A DNA stretch of 64,000 nt from the NCBI GenBank assembly GCA_020845575.1, contig JADLFL010000012.1, forward strand, positions 1-64,000, written 5' to 3'. Below, one piece after another: positions 42,005 to 51,933 of the stretch. Position 1 is the first letter of the stretch. Every line of letters begins with the position of its first letter. Origin of the DNA: Acidobacteriota bacterium (lineage in GTDB: Bacteria > Acidobacteriota > Vicinamibacteria > Vicinamibacterales > Vicinamibacteraceae). Made by a program: the position numbers and the translations under genes. Under the pieces are notes generated by a model, which was not told the origin of the DNA, did not search any database, and saw nothing but the letters and a program-made list of their open reading frames with translations.

Positions 42005-44185
42005 ATGATTCGGTTCGAGGACCTCGTCGACAAGGTCCGCAGCTACAGCCCCGACGCCGACCTGGAATTGCTCCGCCGGGCCTACGTGTTCTCGGCGCGG
42101 GCGCACAAGGGACAGGTCCGCCATTCGGGCGAGCCCTACCTCGTCCATCCCCTCGAAGTCGCCAATCTCCTCGCCGACATGCGTTTGGACGCCGTGGCGG
42201 TAGCCGCCGGCCTGCTCCACGACGTGGTCGAGGACACCCTCACCACGATCGAACGCGTGGCCGAGCTCTTCGGGCCGGAGGTCGCGCACGTCGTCGAGGG
42301 CGTGACCAAGCTGTCCAACATCCCGTTTTCCTCGAAAGAGGCCCAGCAGGCAGAGAACTTCCGCCGGATGTTCCTCGCGATGGTGGACGACATCCGCGTC
42401 ATCCTGGTCAAGCTCGCCGACCGCATGCACAACATGCGTACGCTCGGCCACGTGCCCGAGGAGAAGCGGGAGCGCATCGCAAGAGAGACCCTCGACATCT
42501 ACGCGCCGATCGCCCACCGGCTCGGCATGAGCAAGGTGAAGAACGAGCTCGAGGAGCTCTCGTTCAAGGCGCTCGAGCCCCGGGCGTACGAGGAGTTGCG
42601 CGACAAGGTCGACCAGCGCCGGCGCGCCACGCAGGGACTGATCGAGGAACTGCGCACGACCATCGAGGCCACGCTCGCCGAAGCTCAGGTGCCCGTCGTG
42701 TCGATCGACGGCCGCATCAAGCGCCTCTACAGCATCTACCTGAAGCTGCGCCGCCAACGTATCGATCTCGATCAGGTCTACGACCTGGTGGCGCTCCGCG
42801 TGGTCACGCACAGCGTCAAGGACTGCTACGCGGTGCTCGGCATCGTCCACCAGACGTGGCAGCCGGTACCCGAGCGCATCAAGGACTTCATCGCGATGCC
42901 GCGGCCCAACGGCTACCAGTCGCTCCACACGTCGGTGATCAGCGATCGCGGCCTGCCGTTCGAGATCCAGATCCGGACAGAGGAGATGCACCGCGTGGCC
43001 GAGGAGGGCATCGCGGCGCACTGGAAGTACAAGGAAGGCCGCGTCGGCGCGCAACGTGACGAGCAGTACTTCAAGTGGCTGCGCCAGCTCCTCGAATGGC
43101 AGCAGGACGTGCGCGACCCGCACGAGTTCATCACCAGCCTCAAGATCGATCTCTATCCGGAGGAAATCTACTGCTTCACGCCGGGCGGCGAGCTCAAGGA
43201 ACTGCCGCGCGAAGCCACCGTCGTGGACTTCGCCTACGCGGTGCACTCCGATGTCGGCCACCAGTGCGTGGGTGGTCGCGTCAACGGCAAGATGGTGCCG
43301 CTGCGCCACGCGCTCGCCAACGGCGACATCGTCGAGATCCTCACGCAGAACGGCCACAAGCCGAGTCGCGACTGGCTGGCGTTCGTCAAGACGTCGCGGG
43401 CGCGCAACAGGATCCGTCACTTCATCCAGCTCGAAGAGAAGACGCGCTCGGTGGAGCTCGGGCGCAAGCTCTTCGACAAGGAAGCGCGCCGCTTCGACGT
43501 GAACCCGAAGAACATCCCCGCCGAGGCGTGGCAGCGCGTGGCGGCGGAATCGGGCATGCAGAAAGTGGACGATCTGCTGGCGGCGGTGGGCTGGGGCAAG
43601 CTGACGGCGCGCCTGCTGCTCGGCAAGCTGATGCCCACCGAGGATCTGCAGGAGAAGCCGCCCGACGCCGGGCTCTTCGCCACGGTCCGCAAGGTGCTGC
43701 GGCCGCGGTCGGGCGAGGACAAGATCCGTGTGCGCGGAGCCGACGATCTGCTCGTCTTCCGCGCACGGTGCTGCAATCCGATCCGTGGCGAGAAGATCGT
43801 CGGCTACATCACGCGCGGCAAGGGCGTGTCGGTGCACTCGGCTTCATGCCGCAACGTCACCAACCTGCTGTACGACCAGGAGCGCCGCATCGACGTGGAG
43901 TGGGACACGGGCGACGACGCGAACGCCGCCTACACCGTCCGGCTGTCGATCCAGGTGGAGGATCGCAAGGGCATGCTCGCCGCGATCAGCAGCCAGGTTT
44001 CCAACATCAACACCAACATCAGGACGATGGAGGCCACGACGGCGCAGGAGCAGGGCTTCATCGAGATGACGGTGGAGATTCAGGACGTCAAGCACCTGGA
44101 CAAGGTGATCCGCGCCGTGAAGTCGCTGCCCGGCGTGCTCAACGTGGAGCGCCACGCCGGCGGCGCGCAAGAGCGGGCGTCTTAG
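42005..44185 (+). CDS. relA: RelA/SpoT-family bifunctional (p)ppGpp synthetase/hydrolase
   Basis: 726 residues with the full Rel layout. HD hydrolase ([42 protein letters not shown] is intact), synthetase ([48 protein letters not shown]), TGS ([29 protein letters not shown]), helical and zinc-like [29 protein letters not shown], and ACT ([22 protein letters not shown]). Both enzyme halves look active, so it makes and removes ppGpp. It is followed by RidA and L28 on the other strand and a DksA-like gene, putting ppGpp and its co-effector in 4 kb. Confidence 0.96.
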   Translation: MIRFEDLVDKVRSYSPDADLELLRRAYVFSARAHKGQVRHSGEPYLVHPLEVANLLADMRLDAVAVAAGLLHDVVEDTLTTIERVAELFGPEVAHVVEGVTKLSNIPFSSKEAQQAENFRRMFLAMVDDIRVILVKLADRMHNMRTLGHVPEEKRERIARETLDIYAPIAHRLGMSKVKNELEELSFKALEPRAYEELRDKVDQRRRATQGLIEELRTTIEATLAEAQVPVVSIDGRIKRLYSIYLKLRRQRIDLDQVYDLVALRVVTHSVKDCYAVLGIVHQTWQPVPERIKDFIAMPRPNGYQSLHTSVISDRGLPFEIQIRTEEMHRVAEEGIAAHWKYKEGRVGAQRDEQYFKWLRQLLEWQQDVRDPHEFITSLKIDLYPEEIYCFTPGGELKELPREATVVDFAYAVHSDVGHQCVGGRVNGKMVPLRHALANGDIVEILTQNGHKPSRDWLAFVKTSRARNRIRHFIQLEEKTRSVELGRKLFDKEARRFDVNPKNIPAEAWQRVAAESGMQKVDDLLAAVGWGKLTARLLLGKLMPTEDLQEKPPDAGLFATVRKVLRPRSGEDKIRVRGADDLLVFRARCCNPIRGEKIVGYITRGKGVSVHSASCRNVTNLLYDQERRIDVEWDTGDDANAAYTVRLSIQVEDRKGMLAAISSQVSNINTNIRTMEATTAQEQGFIEMTVEIQDVKHLDKVIRAVKSLPGVLNVERHAGGAQERAS

Positions 44186-44568
44186 GGCAGCAGCGCGACG
44201 GCTTCGATCTCCACCCGGACGTCGCGAGGAAGACGCGAGACCTGGACGGTGGAGCGCGCGGGCGCGGGGGATTCGAACGCGTCTGCGTAGACGTCGTTCA
44301 TGGCGGGGAAGTCCGACAGGTCCGTGAGGAAGACCGTGGTCTTCACGACGGCGTTCATCGAAACCCCTGCGGCGGCGAGGACGCCACTCATGTTGTCGAG
44401 GACACGGCGCGTCTGCGCGCGCACGTCACCGGCCACCACTTCTCCCGTAGCGGGATCGAGCGGGATCTGCCCAGACAGGAACAGGAACTGGCCGGCCCTG
44501 ATGGCCTGCGAGTACGGGCCGATGGCCTGCGGAGCGTCGGGCGTGGAAACCGACGCGCGGGTGGACAC
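44182..44568 (-). CDS. ridA: RidA/YjgF family reactive-intermediate deaminase
   Basis: About 128 residues. [80 protein letters not shown], and [25 protein letters not shown] with the catalytic Arg in the last block. RidA hydrolyses reactive enamines from PLP enzymes. The GTG at 44568 is chosen as the last start before the conserved region and sits 3 bases before the rpmB stop. Its TAA overlaps the relA stop on the opposite strand. Confidence 0.9.
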   Translation of the reverse strand: MSTRASVSTPDAPQAIGPYSQAIRAGQFLFLSGQIPLDPATGEVVAGDVRAQTRRVLDNMSGVLAAAGVSMNAVVKTTVFLTDLSDFPAMNDVYADAFESPAPARSTVQVSRLPRDVRVEIEAVALLP

Positions 44569-44570
44569 GA

Positions 44571-44762
44571 CTACGCAGCCTTGGTGATCTTGTTCGAGCG
44601 GATGCAGCGCGTGCACACCGTGAGGCGCTTCGCGGCTCCGTTCACCAGCGCCCGCACGGTCTGCAGGTTCGCGTTGAACCGGCGTGACGACACGTTGTGC
44701 GCGTGGCTGATGTTGTTGCCGAACGTGGGACCCTTACCGCAGACTTCGCAACGATTTGCCAT
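44571..44762 (-). CDS. rpmB: 50S ribosomal protein L28
   Basis: 63 residues beginning [20 protein letters not shown] and containing [28 protein letters not shown]. It keeps the CxxC pairs (CEVC, CTRC) of the zinc-binding L28 form. On the minus strand an extended -10 (TGCTACACT) at about 44845-44853 may drive it. It lies just upstream of ridA, so both are likely on one transcript. Confidence 0.95.
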   Translation of the reverse strand: MANRCEVCGKGPTFGNNISHAHNVSSRRFNANLQTVRALVNGAAKRLTVCTRCIRSNKITKAA

Positions 44763-45299
44763 GACTCTGTGTTGATGCGCCGCCTCGGACCCGCTGTTGC
44801 TGGGGGAACCTCGGTGGAGGCTCCGCCGGGCGCGCGAACCTCCGAGTGTAGCACAGCCTGCCCAGCTCCTCGACGACACGAGAGCTGAAGCAGTCATGGT
44901 GTATCGATACTGAACATACGCCATGGCATCGAACTGACCGATTGCGTCCCCGCACCGTGGCGCGGCCCTGGCGGGGCGGCCGGCTGGCTGTCAGATGGTT
45001 CAGGGGAGAACCGTCTGACTGTTCCGGGCGTCTAAACCCCTGTACCACCCGGACGCGCCACGGCAGTCAAGCCCGGAGCGCGGTACGGAAGTCGCCTCGA
45101 ATGAGCACCTTGCGGTCACGCGAGGTTCCCACGCCCAGCGTCGAGGGCCTTTCACTCGATGGCCGCGGTCCGGCCGGTCGAGTGGCTCGTCATCTCTACC
45201 GGCTGCCTTGCAGCGGCGGGGGCGACGAGGTGGTCCGACGAGCTGGCACGGGGCGTGCTTCTGCCAGAACCTGACGAACGCGAAAGGAGCGGACAGTCC
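44763..45299. other. 537-bp gene-free stretch between rpmB and the dksA-like gene
   Basis: No supported gene. Two hairpins are visible: GTCAGATGGTTC-n6-GAACCGTCTGAC (44990-45019) and CACTCGA-n18-TCGAGTG, with an inner GGCCG/CGGCC pairing (45153-45184). The second lies in what would be the dksA leader. The first may mark a transcript end or a small RNA. A translated frame could enter the dksA-like gene from 45159, but its N-terminus does not look conserved. Confidence 0.45.
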
Positions 45300-45752
45300 A
45301 TGAAGTCGACCAAGAAGTCCACTCGCACTGAACATACAGACCGCCACACGGAGTTGCGTCGCATCCTCGAGGATCGCCGTCGCGAGCTGACCGCGGAATT
45401 GCGTCGGCAGATGCTCGACGTCCGCGCCATCGGCCCCGCCGACCAGGCGCAGGGGGTGGTCGATGCGGAGGAGTCCTCGGTCTCCGACATCCAGGAGGAC
45501 ATCGAGATCGCGCTCCTGCAGATGAAGTCGGAGACGCTCAATCGCGTCAATGAGGCGCTCGGCAGGCTCGAAGCCGGTCGCTACGGCTTCTGCGGTGAGT
45601 GCGGCGACGAGATCTCCGGCGCGCGTCTGCGGGCGCTGCCGTTTGCGTCGCGTTGCAGGGACTGCGAGGAAGAGCGCGAGCAGACCGAGGCGCGCGACAG
45701 GTTCTACGCCCGTCGCGCGACGGCGTCGTCGGAACTGGATATCGCCAGCTGA
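45300..45752 (+). CDS. dksA: DksA/TraR-family zinc-finger transcription regulator
   Basis: 150 residues. Coiled-coil start (LRRILEDRRRELTAELRRQMLDVRA) and tip region (AEESSVSDIQEDIEIALLQMKSETLNRVNEALGRLEAGRYGFC), then a four-Cys zinc finger CGEC...CRDC (Cys98, 101, 119, 122) and an acidic helix. DksA binds RNA polymerase's secondary channel and works with ppGpp, whose synthetase gene is 1.1 kb upstream. AAAGGAG is 9-15 bases before the ATG at 45300. Confidence 0.88.
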   Translation: MKSTKKSTRTEHTDRHTELRRILEDRRRELTAELRRQMLDVRAIGPADQAQGVVDAEESSVSDIQEDIEIALLQMKSETLNRVNEALGRLEAGRYGFCGECGDEISGARLRALPFASRCRDCEEEREQTEARDRFYARRATASSELDIAS

Positions 45753-45756
45753 TGAC

Positions 45757-45790
45757 AACAAAAGGGCCGGACACGTCCGGCCCTTTTGTT
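45757..45790. terminator. Bidirectional terminator between dksA-like and nudix genes
   Basis: ACAAAAGGGCCGG (45758-45770) and CCGGCCCTTTTGT (45777-45789) form a perfect stem with A- and T-runs at its feet, so it would serve both the plus-strand dksA-like gene and the minus-strand nudix gene. Confidence 0.88.
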
Positions 45791-45810
45791 CTTGCGGAGA
45801 CGACGTTGCG

Positions 45811-46323
45811 TCAGAGGAACTGCAGTGCGGCGACCGTCTTCATGTCCGTGACCTCGCCCGCCGCGACGGCGGCGCGCAACTCGTCGACCGTGAACGTGCG
45901 CGGTTCGAGGTCCTCGTCCTCGTCCTGCGCCGCGGCGTGATCGGGGACGTGCAATCCCGTGAGCTTGTAGAAGTGCATCACTTCGGTCGTGTAGCCCGGC
46001 GACGGATACAGCGACGCGATGCGCTCGGCGTGCGTGGCGAGCTGGCCGATCTCTTCGTGACACTCGCGCAACGCGGCGGTGTCGGCGTCTTCACCCGGGT
46101 CCAGACTGCCTGCCGGCAGTTCCCACACGTGGCGTCCGATCGCGTGGCGATACTGCCGCACGAGGATCACCGACCCGGGATCGGGCATCGGCACGAGGAC
46201 CACCGATCCCCTGTGATGCACCACGTCGAGCGTGGTCTCGACACCATGCGGCATCCTGACGCGATCGCGCGAGACGGTGAACACGCGGCCCTCGAAGACG
46301 CGCGTCGTTTCGATTTGTGACAT
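45811..46323 (-). CDS. NUDIX hydrolase, ADP-ribose pyrophosphatase-like
   Basis: 170 residues. Nudix box GSLDPGEDADTAALRECHEEIGQ (conserved Gly, Glu, RExxEE-type run, here RECHEEIG), preceded by LVRQYRHAIGRHVWELPAG, and YPSPGYTTEVMHFYKLTGL after it. That order matches ADP-ribose pyrophosphatases of the NudF type. It likely removes ADP-ribose or similar nucleotides. Starts directly behind the rluD stop (4-base gap). Confidence 0.9.
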   Translation of the reverse strand: MSQIETTRVFEGRVFTVSRDRVRMPHGVETTLDVVHHRGSVVLVPMPDPGSVILVRQYRHAIGRHVWELPAGSLDPGEDADTAALRECHEEIGQLATHAERIASLYPSPGYTTEVMHFYKLTGLHVPDHAAAQDEDEDLEPRTFTVDELRAAVAAGEVTDMKTVAALQFL

Positions 46324-46327
46324 TGGC

Positions 46328-47335
46328 TCACGAATTCTGGATAGTCTTGTAGCCGAAGCGCTCTACGGCGGCGTCGAGCTGTTCGAGTACCGCGTGCAGA
46401 TCCTGCGCGAGCGGGGCTTCCAACTCCATGCGCCGTCCTTCCGTCGGGTGCGTGAACACCAGCCGCTCCGCGTGCAGGAACGGGCGCTCCAGCGACGACA
46501 ACGCCTTCAGGTGCGGTGCGATCCGTCGCGGAATGCCGCCGTACGTCGCGTCGCCGCACACGGGATGGCCGATGGAGCTGAGGTGCACGCGAATCTGGTG
46601 TGTACGGCCCGTATGGATCGCCACGCGGATCAACGACACACCTGGCAGGTGCAGGGCCCACGTCACGCGCGTCACCGCCGCCCGCGATCGTCGCGCCCGC
46701 GTCGTCATCTTCTGGCGCGCGTTCGGATCACGGCCGATCGGCGCCTCGATCCGGCGTCCGGCGTGGACGAGTCCCCACACCAGCGCGACGTATTCCTTTT
46801 CCACTTCGCGGTCGTGGAACTGGCGTGCGAGCTCCGTCAGTGCAAGGTCCGTGCGTGCCACGACCATCACGCCCGACGTGCCCTTGTCGAGGCGATGCAC
46901 GATTCCCGGCCTCGCCGCATCGCCTGACGCACCGAGTTGCCGTGAGTGGTGCCGCAGCGCGTTCACGAGCGTACCCGTCGCGTGTCCCGCCGCCGGGTGG
47001 ACCACCATCCCCGGTGCCTTGTTGATGACGATGACCTGGTCGTCTTCGTAGAGGATGTCGAGCGGGATGTCTTCGGGGAGCGCGTCGGTGCCCTGTGGTG
47101 GCGGGAGATCGACCGAGAGCGTCGCGCCGACAGGTAACGGTTCGCTCGTGCGCGTCAGCACGCGCGCCTCGTCGTCGGTGATGATGCTGACGCGGCCTTC
47201 CTTGATCAGCCGCTGCACCTGCGAGCGCGATGTGCCTTCGAGCAGCGCGGCGAGGGCCTGGTCCGCGCGCAGGCCCGCCTCGTCCTCACCGATCGTGAGC
47301 ACGACGCTGCCCGCGCTGTCGTCGCGTTCCTCCAT
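46328..47335 (-). CDS. rluD: RluD-type 23S rRNA pseudouridine synthase
   Basis: 335 residues. S4 RNA-binding domain (RADQALAALLEGTSRSQVQRLIKEGRVSI) then the catalytic core: LYEDDQVIVINKAPGMVVHPAAGHATGTLVNAL, RPGIVHRLDKGTSGVMVVARTD (catalytic Asp in HRLDKGTSG), VEKEYVALVWGLV, HTGRTHQIRVHLSSIGHPVCGDATYG. Modifies helix 69 uridines of 23S rRNA (family knowledge). The ATG at 47335 is chosen; the frame continues upstream into other coding sequence. Confidence 0.93.
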   Translation of the reverse strand: MEERDDSAGSVVLTIGEDEAGLRADQALAALLEGTSRSQVQRLIKEGRVSIITDDEARVLTRTSEPLPVGATLSVDLPPPQGTDALPEDIPLDILYEDDQVIVINKAPGMVVHPAAGHATGTLVNALRHHSRQLGASGDAARPGIVHRLDKGTSGVMVVARTDLALTELARQFHDREVEKEYVALVWGLVHAGRRIEAPIGRDPNARQKMTTRARRSRAAVTRVTWALHLPGVSLIRVAIHTGRTHQIRVHLSSIGHPVCGDATYGGIPRRIAPHLKALSSLERPFLHAERLVFTHPTEGRRMELEAPLAQDLHAVLEQLDAAVERFGYKTIQNS

Positions 47336-47340
47336 GGGCG

Positions 47341-48162
47341 TCAGGCCTTTGCCGTCCTGGCGCGCTTGACCGGTTCGGCCGCGGCCGCGTCGCGATGCCT
47401 GCGCGACAGCCAGAACAGCATCACCACGCTCAACGGCACGATCAGCAGCGAGATGAACTGCGACGTCGAGACGTTGGCGAACACCATGCCCCGCGGATCG
47501 CCGCGGAACATCTCGATGACGAAGCGCGACAGGCCGTACACGAGCATGTAGCCCCAGAACGTGCGTCCGGGGAACGGGCGTCCCTTGTGTTCGAAGGCGA
47601 GCAGCAGGCCGAGGATGATCGCCTCCACGCCGGCTTCGTACAACTGCGTCGGGTGCAGGGGCACGCCGAGCGGCGTGCCGACGTTCTCCCGCGCCAGCGG
47701 GTTGGTGAACGTCACCGCCCACGGCACGTTCGTCTCGTGGCCGTAGCAGCAGCCCGCCATGAAGCAGCCGAGGCGTCCGACGACGTGTCCGAACGCGATG
47801 CCCGGTGCGACGACGTCGGCAACGCGCCAGGTGGGCAACTTGTGTCGGCGCACGTACCACAGGCCGACGATCACCGCGAGGATCAGCCCGCCATAGAACA
47901 CGCCACCGCTGCGGACGAGCGACAGCAGATCGGCAGGCTCGCGCAGGAAGTGGTCGGCGTCGACGATCACCAGCAGCAGCTTGGCGCCCACCAGCGCGCT
48001 GACGATGATGTAGATCCCGAGGTCCATCACGCGCGCGGGATCGAGCCCGCGATTCTTCGCCCGAACGAGCGAGAACTGCAATCCGCCGAGATAGGCGGCC
48101 GCCAGCAGGACGCCGTAGGAATAGACCGTCAGCGGTCCGAGATCAAACAGCTTCGGGAACAT
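47341..48162 (-). CDS. lgt: Prolipoprotein diacylglyceryl transferase
   Basis: 273 residues, about seven membrane segments. Lgt signature GHVVGRLGCFMAGCCYGHETNVPWAV and LHPTQLYEA; SGGVFYGGLILAVIVGLW and the conserved GLSRFVIEMFRGD. Transfers diacylglycerol to prolipoprotein cysteines. Start at the ATG at 48162, which lies inside the 3' end of lspA (20-base overlap), tying it to the second step of the same pathway. Confidence 0.95.
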   Translation of the reverse strand: MFPKLFDLGPLTVYSYGVLLAAAYLGGLQFSLVRAKNRGLDPARVMDLGIYIIVSALVGAKLLLVIVDADHFLREPADLLSLVRSGGVFYGGLILAVIVGLWYVRRHKLPTWRVADVVAPGIAFGHVVGRLGCFMAGCCYGHETNVPWAVTFTNPLARENVGTPLGVPLHPTQLYEAGVEAIILGLLLAFEHKGRPFPGRTFWGYMLVYGLSRFVIEMFRGDPRGMVFANVSTSQFISLLIVPLSVVMLFWLSRRHRDAAAAEPVKRARTAKA

Positions 48163-48643
48163 GGCGCCTCGAGAACAGGGTGTCGGCGGCAAAGAGCACC
48201 GCGCCGATCGTGATCGCCGCGTCGGCCACGTTGAACGCCCAGAAATGCCACCCGCCGGCGTGGAAATCCACGAAGTCGACGACGTAGCCGAGCGTCACGC
48301 GATCGATCAGGTTGCCGAGCGCGCCGGCCACGATCAGCACGAATCCGTACCGGGCGGGCCACGCATCCCCGGCGAACTTCTGCGCGTACCAGAGGATGCC
48401 GACGAGCGCGACGACGGCGAGCACGGCCACCATGAGCGGCTTGTACGCGAAGTCGGCGTTGTTGAACATGCCGAACGCCGCCCCCGTGTTCCTGACGTTG
48501 GTCAGGTTCAGCAGGCCGGGAATCACCGTCACCGTGTCGTGCAGCGCGATGCGTTGCTGCACGAGCGCCTTGGTGACCTGGTCGCAGAGGACCAGGACGG
48601 CGATCACCCACAAGTCCGGCCGGCGCCAGTCCGCGCCGGTCAT
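48143..48643 (-). CDS. lspA: Lipoprotein signal peptidase LspA
   Basis: 166 residues, four membrane segments. Motifs NVRNTGAAFGMF and GNLIDRVTLGYVVDFVDF hold the two catalytic Asp residues, with DQVTKALVQQ near the N-terminus. Cleaves lipoprotein signal peptides after Lgt acts. The start overlaps the ileS stop (ATGA). IleS-LspA-Lgt-RluD is a common order. Confidence 0.95.
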   Translation of the reverse strand: MTGADWRRPDLWVIAVLVLCDQVTKALVQQRIALHDTVTVIPGLLNLTNVRNTGAAFGMFNNADFAYKPLMVAVLAVVALVGILWYAQKFAGDAWPARYGFVLIVAGALGNLIDRVTLGYVVDFVDFHAGGWHFWAFNVADAAITIGAVLFAADTLFSRRHVPEAV

Positions 48644-51438
48644 GCGGCGCCCACTCCGAGTCCGAGTGCGTCGACGCACCGATCGCACAGGCCTTCCGTG
48701 CTCGGCTCCGCGCTGATGGCGCCGACGTAGCGCCAGCAGCGCTGGCACTTCTCGCCGCTCGTGCGCACCACGCTCACCGCGAGCGTATCGACGTCCTGCG
48801 ACGCGTCCGGCGCCACGACATTGGCCGACGACACGATGCAGAACGCGGCGAGATCGTCGGGGGAGAAGCCGGCAAGCGCGTCGGCGAATCGTCCCGTGCC
48901 CGCGAGCGTGATGGCGGCTTCGAGCGACGTGCCGATCACCTTGTCCTTGCGCTGTTCCTCCAGCTTCGCGTTGACGATGTCGCGCAGCTCGAGCCGCGTC
49001 GCGTACCGCGCGACGAGCGCCTCGTCGCGCCACGCCTCGACGTCGTCGGGGAAGAGCGCGACGTGTACGGACGCCTCGCGCGTGCCCGGCAGCACGCGCC
49101 ACAACTCGTCGGCCGTCACCGGGAGGATGGGGGCCAGCAGGCGCGCGAGTCCGTCGGCGATGACGTACATCGCGGTCTGCGCGGACCGTCGTGCGCGAGA
49201 GGCGGCGCCGAACGTGTACAGGCGGTCCTTCGAGACGTCGGCGTAGAACGCGCTGAGGTCGACCACCGCGAGCCTGTTCACCTCGTGGAAAATCGTCTGG
49301 AAGTCGAACCGCTCGTACGCCTCGCGCATGCGGGCCGCGGCGTCCGCGTACCGCGCCAGCGCGTAGCGATCCACCTCCAGCATGTCGGCGTACGCGATGG
49401 CATCGGTCGCGGGGTCGAAGTCGTACATGTTGGCGGCCAGGTACCGCACCGTGTTACGGAGCTTCCTGTAGGCCTCCACCGTCCGCGCAAGGATCTGCTT
49501 GCCGAGTCGCACTTCCTCGGTGTAGTCCACCATCGCGACCCACAGCCGGAGGACCTCCGCGCCGCTCTGCTCGATCACCTGCTGCGGGACGACGTTGTTG
49601 CCGCGAGACTTGGACATCTTGCGGCCCTCCTCGTCCACGACGAACCCGTGCGTGATCACCGACCGGTACGGCGCCTGTCCGCGCGTCGCGATGGCCACCA
49701 GCAGCGAGCTGTGGAACCACCCGCGATACTGGTCGCTGCCCTCGAGGTACATGTCGGCGGGCCACCGCAGGTCGGGACGCACCGCCAGCACGGCCTCGTG
49801 GCTCGTGCCCGAGTCGAACCACACGTCGAGAATGTCGCGCTCGCGTTCGAACTCGGTGCCGCCGCACGACGGGCACGTGAATCCCTCCGGGAGGAACTCC
49901 TCGAGCGGCCGCTCGTACCACGCGTCGGCGCCGTGTTCCGCGAACACGTCAGCGGCTCGTGACGTGAGCGCCGTCGTGAGCACCGACTCGCGGCATCGCG
50001 TACACGTCATCGCCGGGATCGGCACGCCCCACGCGCGCTGGCGCGAGATGCACCAGTCGGGCCTGTTGGCGAGCATGTTGTGGATGCGTTCTTCGCCCCA
50101 CGCCGGCAGCCACTCGACGCCCGTGATGGCGTCGAGCGCTTTCCGGCGGTAGCCATCGTGGTCCATCGCGATGAACCACTGCGGCGTCGCGAGGAAGATG
50201 AGCGGCTTGTGGCAGCGCCAGCAGTGCGGGTAGCTGTGCTCGTACGACTCGACGTGCCACAGGGCGCCGCGCTCGCGCAGCGCCTCGACGACCTTCGGAT
50301 TGGCGTCCCACACCTTCAGCCCGGCAAACAGTTCCACGCTGTCGAGGAACTCGCCCGACGGCCCGATCGGCGCGTACGTCTCGAGCCCGTAGCGCTGGCC
50401 GGTGTTGAAGTCGTCGGCGCCGTGTCCGGGCGCGGTGTGCACGACGCCCGTGCCCTGTTCCAGCGTCACGTAGTCGGCGAGCACGCCCAGCGACTCGCGT
50501 GCGTAGAGCGGATGGACGAAGCGGATGCGGTCGAAGACATGGCCCTTCATCCGCGCCACGGGTTCGCCCGGAGTGCGGCCTGCCTTGGCGAACGTCGCGT
50601 CGGCGAGCGCTTCGGCGACGATCACGAGCCGGCCATCGACGTCGTAGGCCGCGTAGTCGAATCCCGGCTGGAACGCGACGGCCATGTTGGACGGAATCGT
50701 CCACGGGGTCGTCGTCCAGATGAGGAGGGAGACGTTGCGGCCCGCCAGTGCCGGCACGCGGGTGGCGAGCGCGTCGGCATCGCGCGGATCCAGCCTGAAC
50801 TCGACGTAGATCGATGGCGAGACGTGCGTCTCGTACTCGACCTCGGCCTCGGCCAGCGCCGTGCGGTCGGAGATGCACCAGTACACGGGCTTCTTGCCCT
50901 TGTAGACGAGGTCCTCTTCGACGCAGCGCCCCAGGGCCTTGACGATCGCCGCCTGGAACTCGAACTGCATCGTCAGGTACGGGTGATCCCAGTCTCCGAA
51001 GACGCCGAGCCGGCGGAAGTCGGCTTTCTGCTCGCTCACGTGCCGATCCGCGTACGCCCGGCAGGCGCGGCGGATGTCCGCCACGCTCATCTCGCGCTTC
51101 TTCGAGCCGAGTTCCTTGTCCACCTGGAGTTCGATCGGGAGGCCATGGCAGTCCCAGCCCGGGACGTACGGCGCGTCGAATCCGGCCATGGACTTCGACT
51201 TGACGATGAAGTCCTTGAGGACCTTGTTGAGCGCGTGGCCGATGTGAATCTGCCCGTTGGCGTACGGCGGACCGTCGTGCAGCACGTACTTCGGCCGGCC
51301 GGCGCGCGCCTTCGCGATCATGCCGTACAGGTCCATGGCCTCCCAGCGCGCAATCGCCGCCGGTTCAGCCACCTGCAGATTGGCTTTCATCGGGAAGTCG
51401 GTACGAGGCAGGTTGACGGAGTTCTTCCAGTCGGCCAT
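48640..51438 (-). CDS. ileS: Isoleucyl-tRNA synthetase
   Basis: 932 residues, class I synthetase. HIGH motif as GQIHIGHALNKVLKD, KMSKS as EEGRKMSKSRGNNVVP, editing domain with VVHTAPGHGADDFNTGQRYGLE, and a C-terminal zinc finger (CQRCWRYVG...CDRC). Opens DWKNSVNLPRTDFPMKANL, the normal IleS start, so ATG 51438 is preferred over an open upstream extension. Size fits the bacterial type (~930). Confidence 0.96.
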   Translation of the reverse strand: MADWKNSVNLPRTDFPMKANLQVAEPAAIARWEAMDLYGMIAKARAGRPKYVLHDGPPYANGQIHIGHALNKVLKDFIVKSKSMAGFDAPYVPGWDCHGLPIELQVDKELGSKKREMSVADIRRACRAYADRHVSEQKADFRRLGVFGDWDHPYLTMQFEFQAAIVKALGRCVEEDLVYKGKKPVYWCISDRTALAEAEVEYETHVSPSIYVEFRLDPRDADALATRVPALAGRNVSLLIWTTTPWTIPSNMAVAFQPGFDYAAYDVDGRLVIVAEALADATFAKAGRTPGEPVARMKGHVFDRIRFVHPLYARESLGVLADYVTLEQGTGVVHTAPGHGADDFNTGQRYGLETYAPIGPSGEFLDSVELFAGLKVWDANPKVVEALRERGALWHVESYEHSYPHCWRCHKPLIFLATPQWFIAMDHDGYRRKALDAITGVEWLPAWGEERIHNMLANRPDWCISRQRAWGVPIPAMTCTRCRESVLTTALTSRAADVFAEHGADAWYERPLEEFLPEGFTCPSCGGTEFERERDILDVWFDSGTSHEAVLAVRPDLRWPADMYLEGSDQYRGWFHSSLLVAIATRGQAPYRSVITHGFVVDEEGRKMSKSRGNNVVPQQVIEQSGAEVLRLWVAMVDYTEEVRLGKQILARTVEAYRKLRNTVRYLAANMYDFDPATDAIAYADMLEVDRYALARYADAAARMREAYERFDFQTIFHEVNRLAVVDLSAFYADVSKDRLYTFGAASRARRSAQTAMYVIADGLARLLAPILPVTADELWRVLPGTREASVHVALFPDDVEAWRDEALVARYATRLELRDIVNAKLEEQRKDKVIGTSLEAAITLAGTGRFADALAGFSPDDLAAFCIVSSANVVAPDASQDVDTLAVSVVRTSGEKCQRCWRYVGAISAEPSTEGLCDRCVDALGLGVGAA

Positions 51439-51474
51439 GGAACCTTCAATTGTAGCCGCTGTACTCTGTCTCCC

Positions 51475-51819
51475 ATGTCCAGCTGCCTCTTCTGCCGAAT
51501 CGCCTCCGGTGAGATTCCCGCCAGGGTGATCTTCCAGGACGCGAACCTCGTGGCGTTCGAGGACATCAACCCCCAGGCGCCGCTGCACTGCCTCGTCATC
51601 CCCCGGCGCCACATCGCCACCCTCAACGACATGACGCCGGACGACGCGGCGCTGGTGGGGGCGATGCAGTACCGCGCGGCCCAGATCGCGCGCGAACGCG
51701 GCTACGCCGACGGCGGGTTCCGCACCGTCTTCAACTGCAACGCCGCCGCGGGCCAGACCGTGTTCCACATCCACCTGCACGTCCTCGCCGGCCGTACGTT
51801 CGACTGGCCGCCCGGGTAG
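51475..51819 (+). CDS. HIT-family nucleotide-binding protein
   Basis: 114 residues: CLFCRIASGEIPARVIFQDANLVAFEDINPQAPLHCLVIPRRHI, then FNCNAAAGQTVFHIHLHVLAGR with the HxHxH triad (HIHLH). Zinc-type Cys at the N-terminus (CLFC). Likely a purine nucleoside phosphoramidase (HinT-like). Divergent from ileS with a 36-bp gap. Confidence 0.94.
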   Translation: MSSCLFCRIASGEIPARVIFQDANLVAFEDINPQAPLHCLVIPRRHIATLNDMTPDDAALVGAMQYRAAQIARERGYADGGFRTVFNCNAAAGQTVFHIHLHVLAGRTFDWPPG

Positions 51820-51879
51820 CAACCGCCGCATGCGGCGGCCCCACCGGAATGCCGAATGCCGGGAATGTCGATGCGTGTT

Positions 51880-51922
51880 GGCCGGGCTCGGAGAGCCCTG
51901 CCATCCGTCGGGCTCGGAGAAC
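51880..51922. repeat. Two partial copies of the GGGCTCGGAGA repeat
   Basis: GGCCGGGCTCGGAGAGCC (51880-51897) and GTCGGGCTCGGAGAACGGG (about 51907-51925), matching the core of the inverted repeat at 5418-5488. It sits between the convergent HIT and prmC stops. Confidence 0.75.
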
Positions 51923-51933
51923 GGGCGCGATCG

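Noticed and set aside
41936..43837. Long minus-strand frame opposite relA/spoT
   Set aside because: Shadow of the synthetase gene; no motifs, Leu/Arg/His-rich composition.
44990..45060. tRNA-like or small RNA near the 44990 hairpin
   Set aside because: Only a simple 12-base hairpin is visible; no cloverleaf, no anticodon stem and no T-loop consensus.
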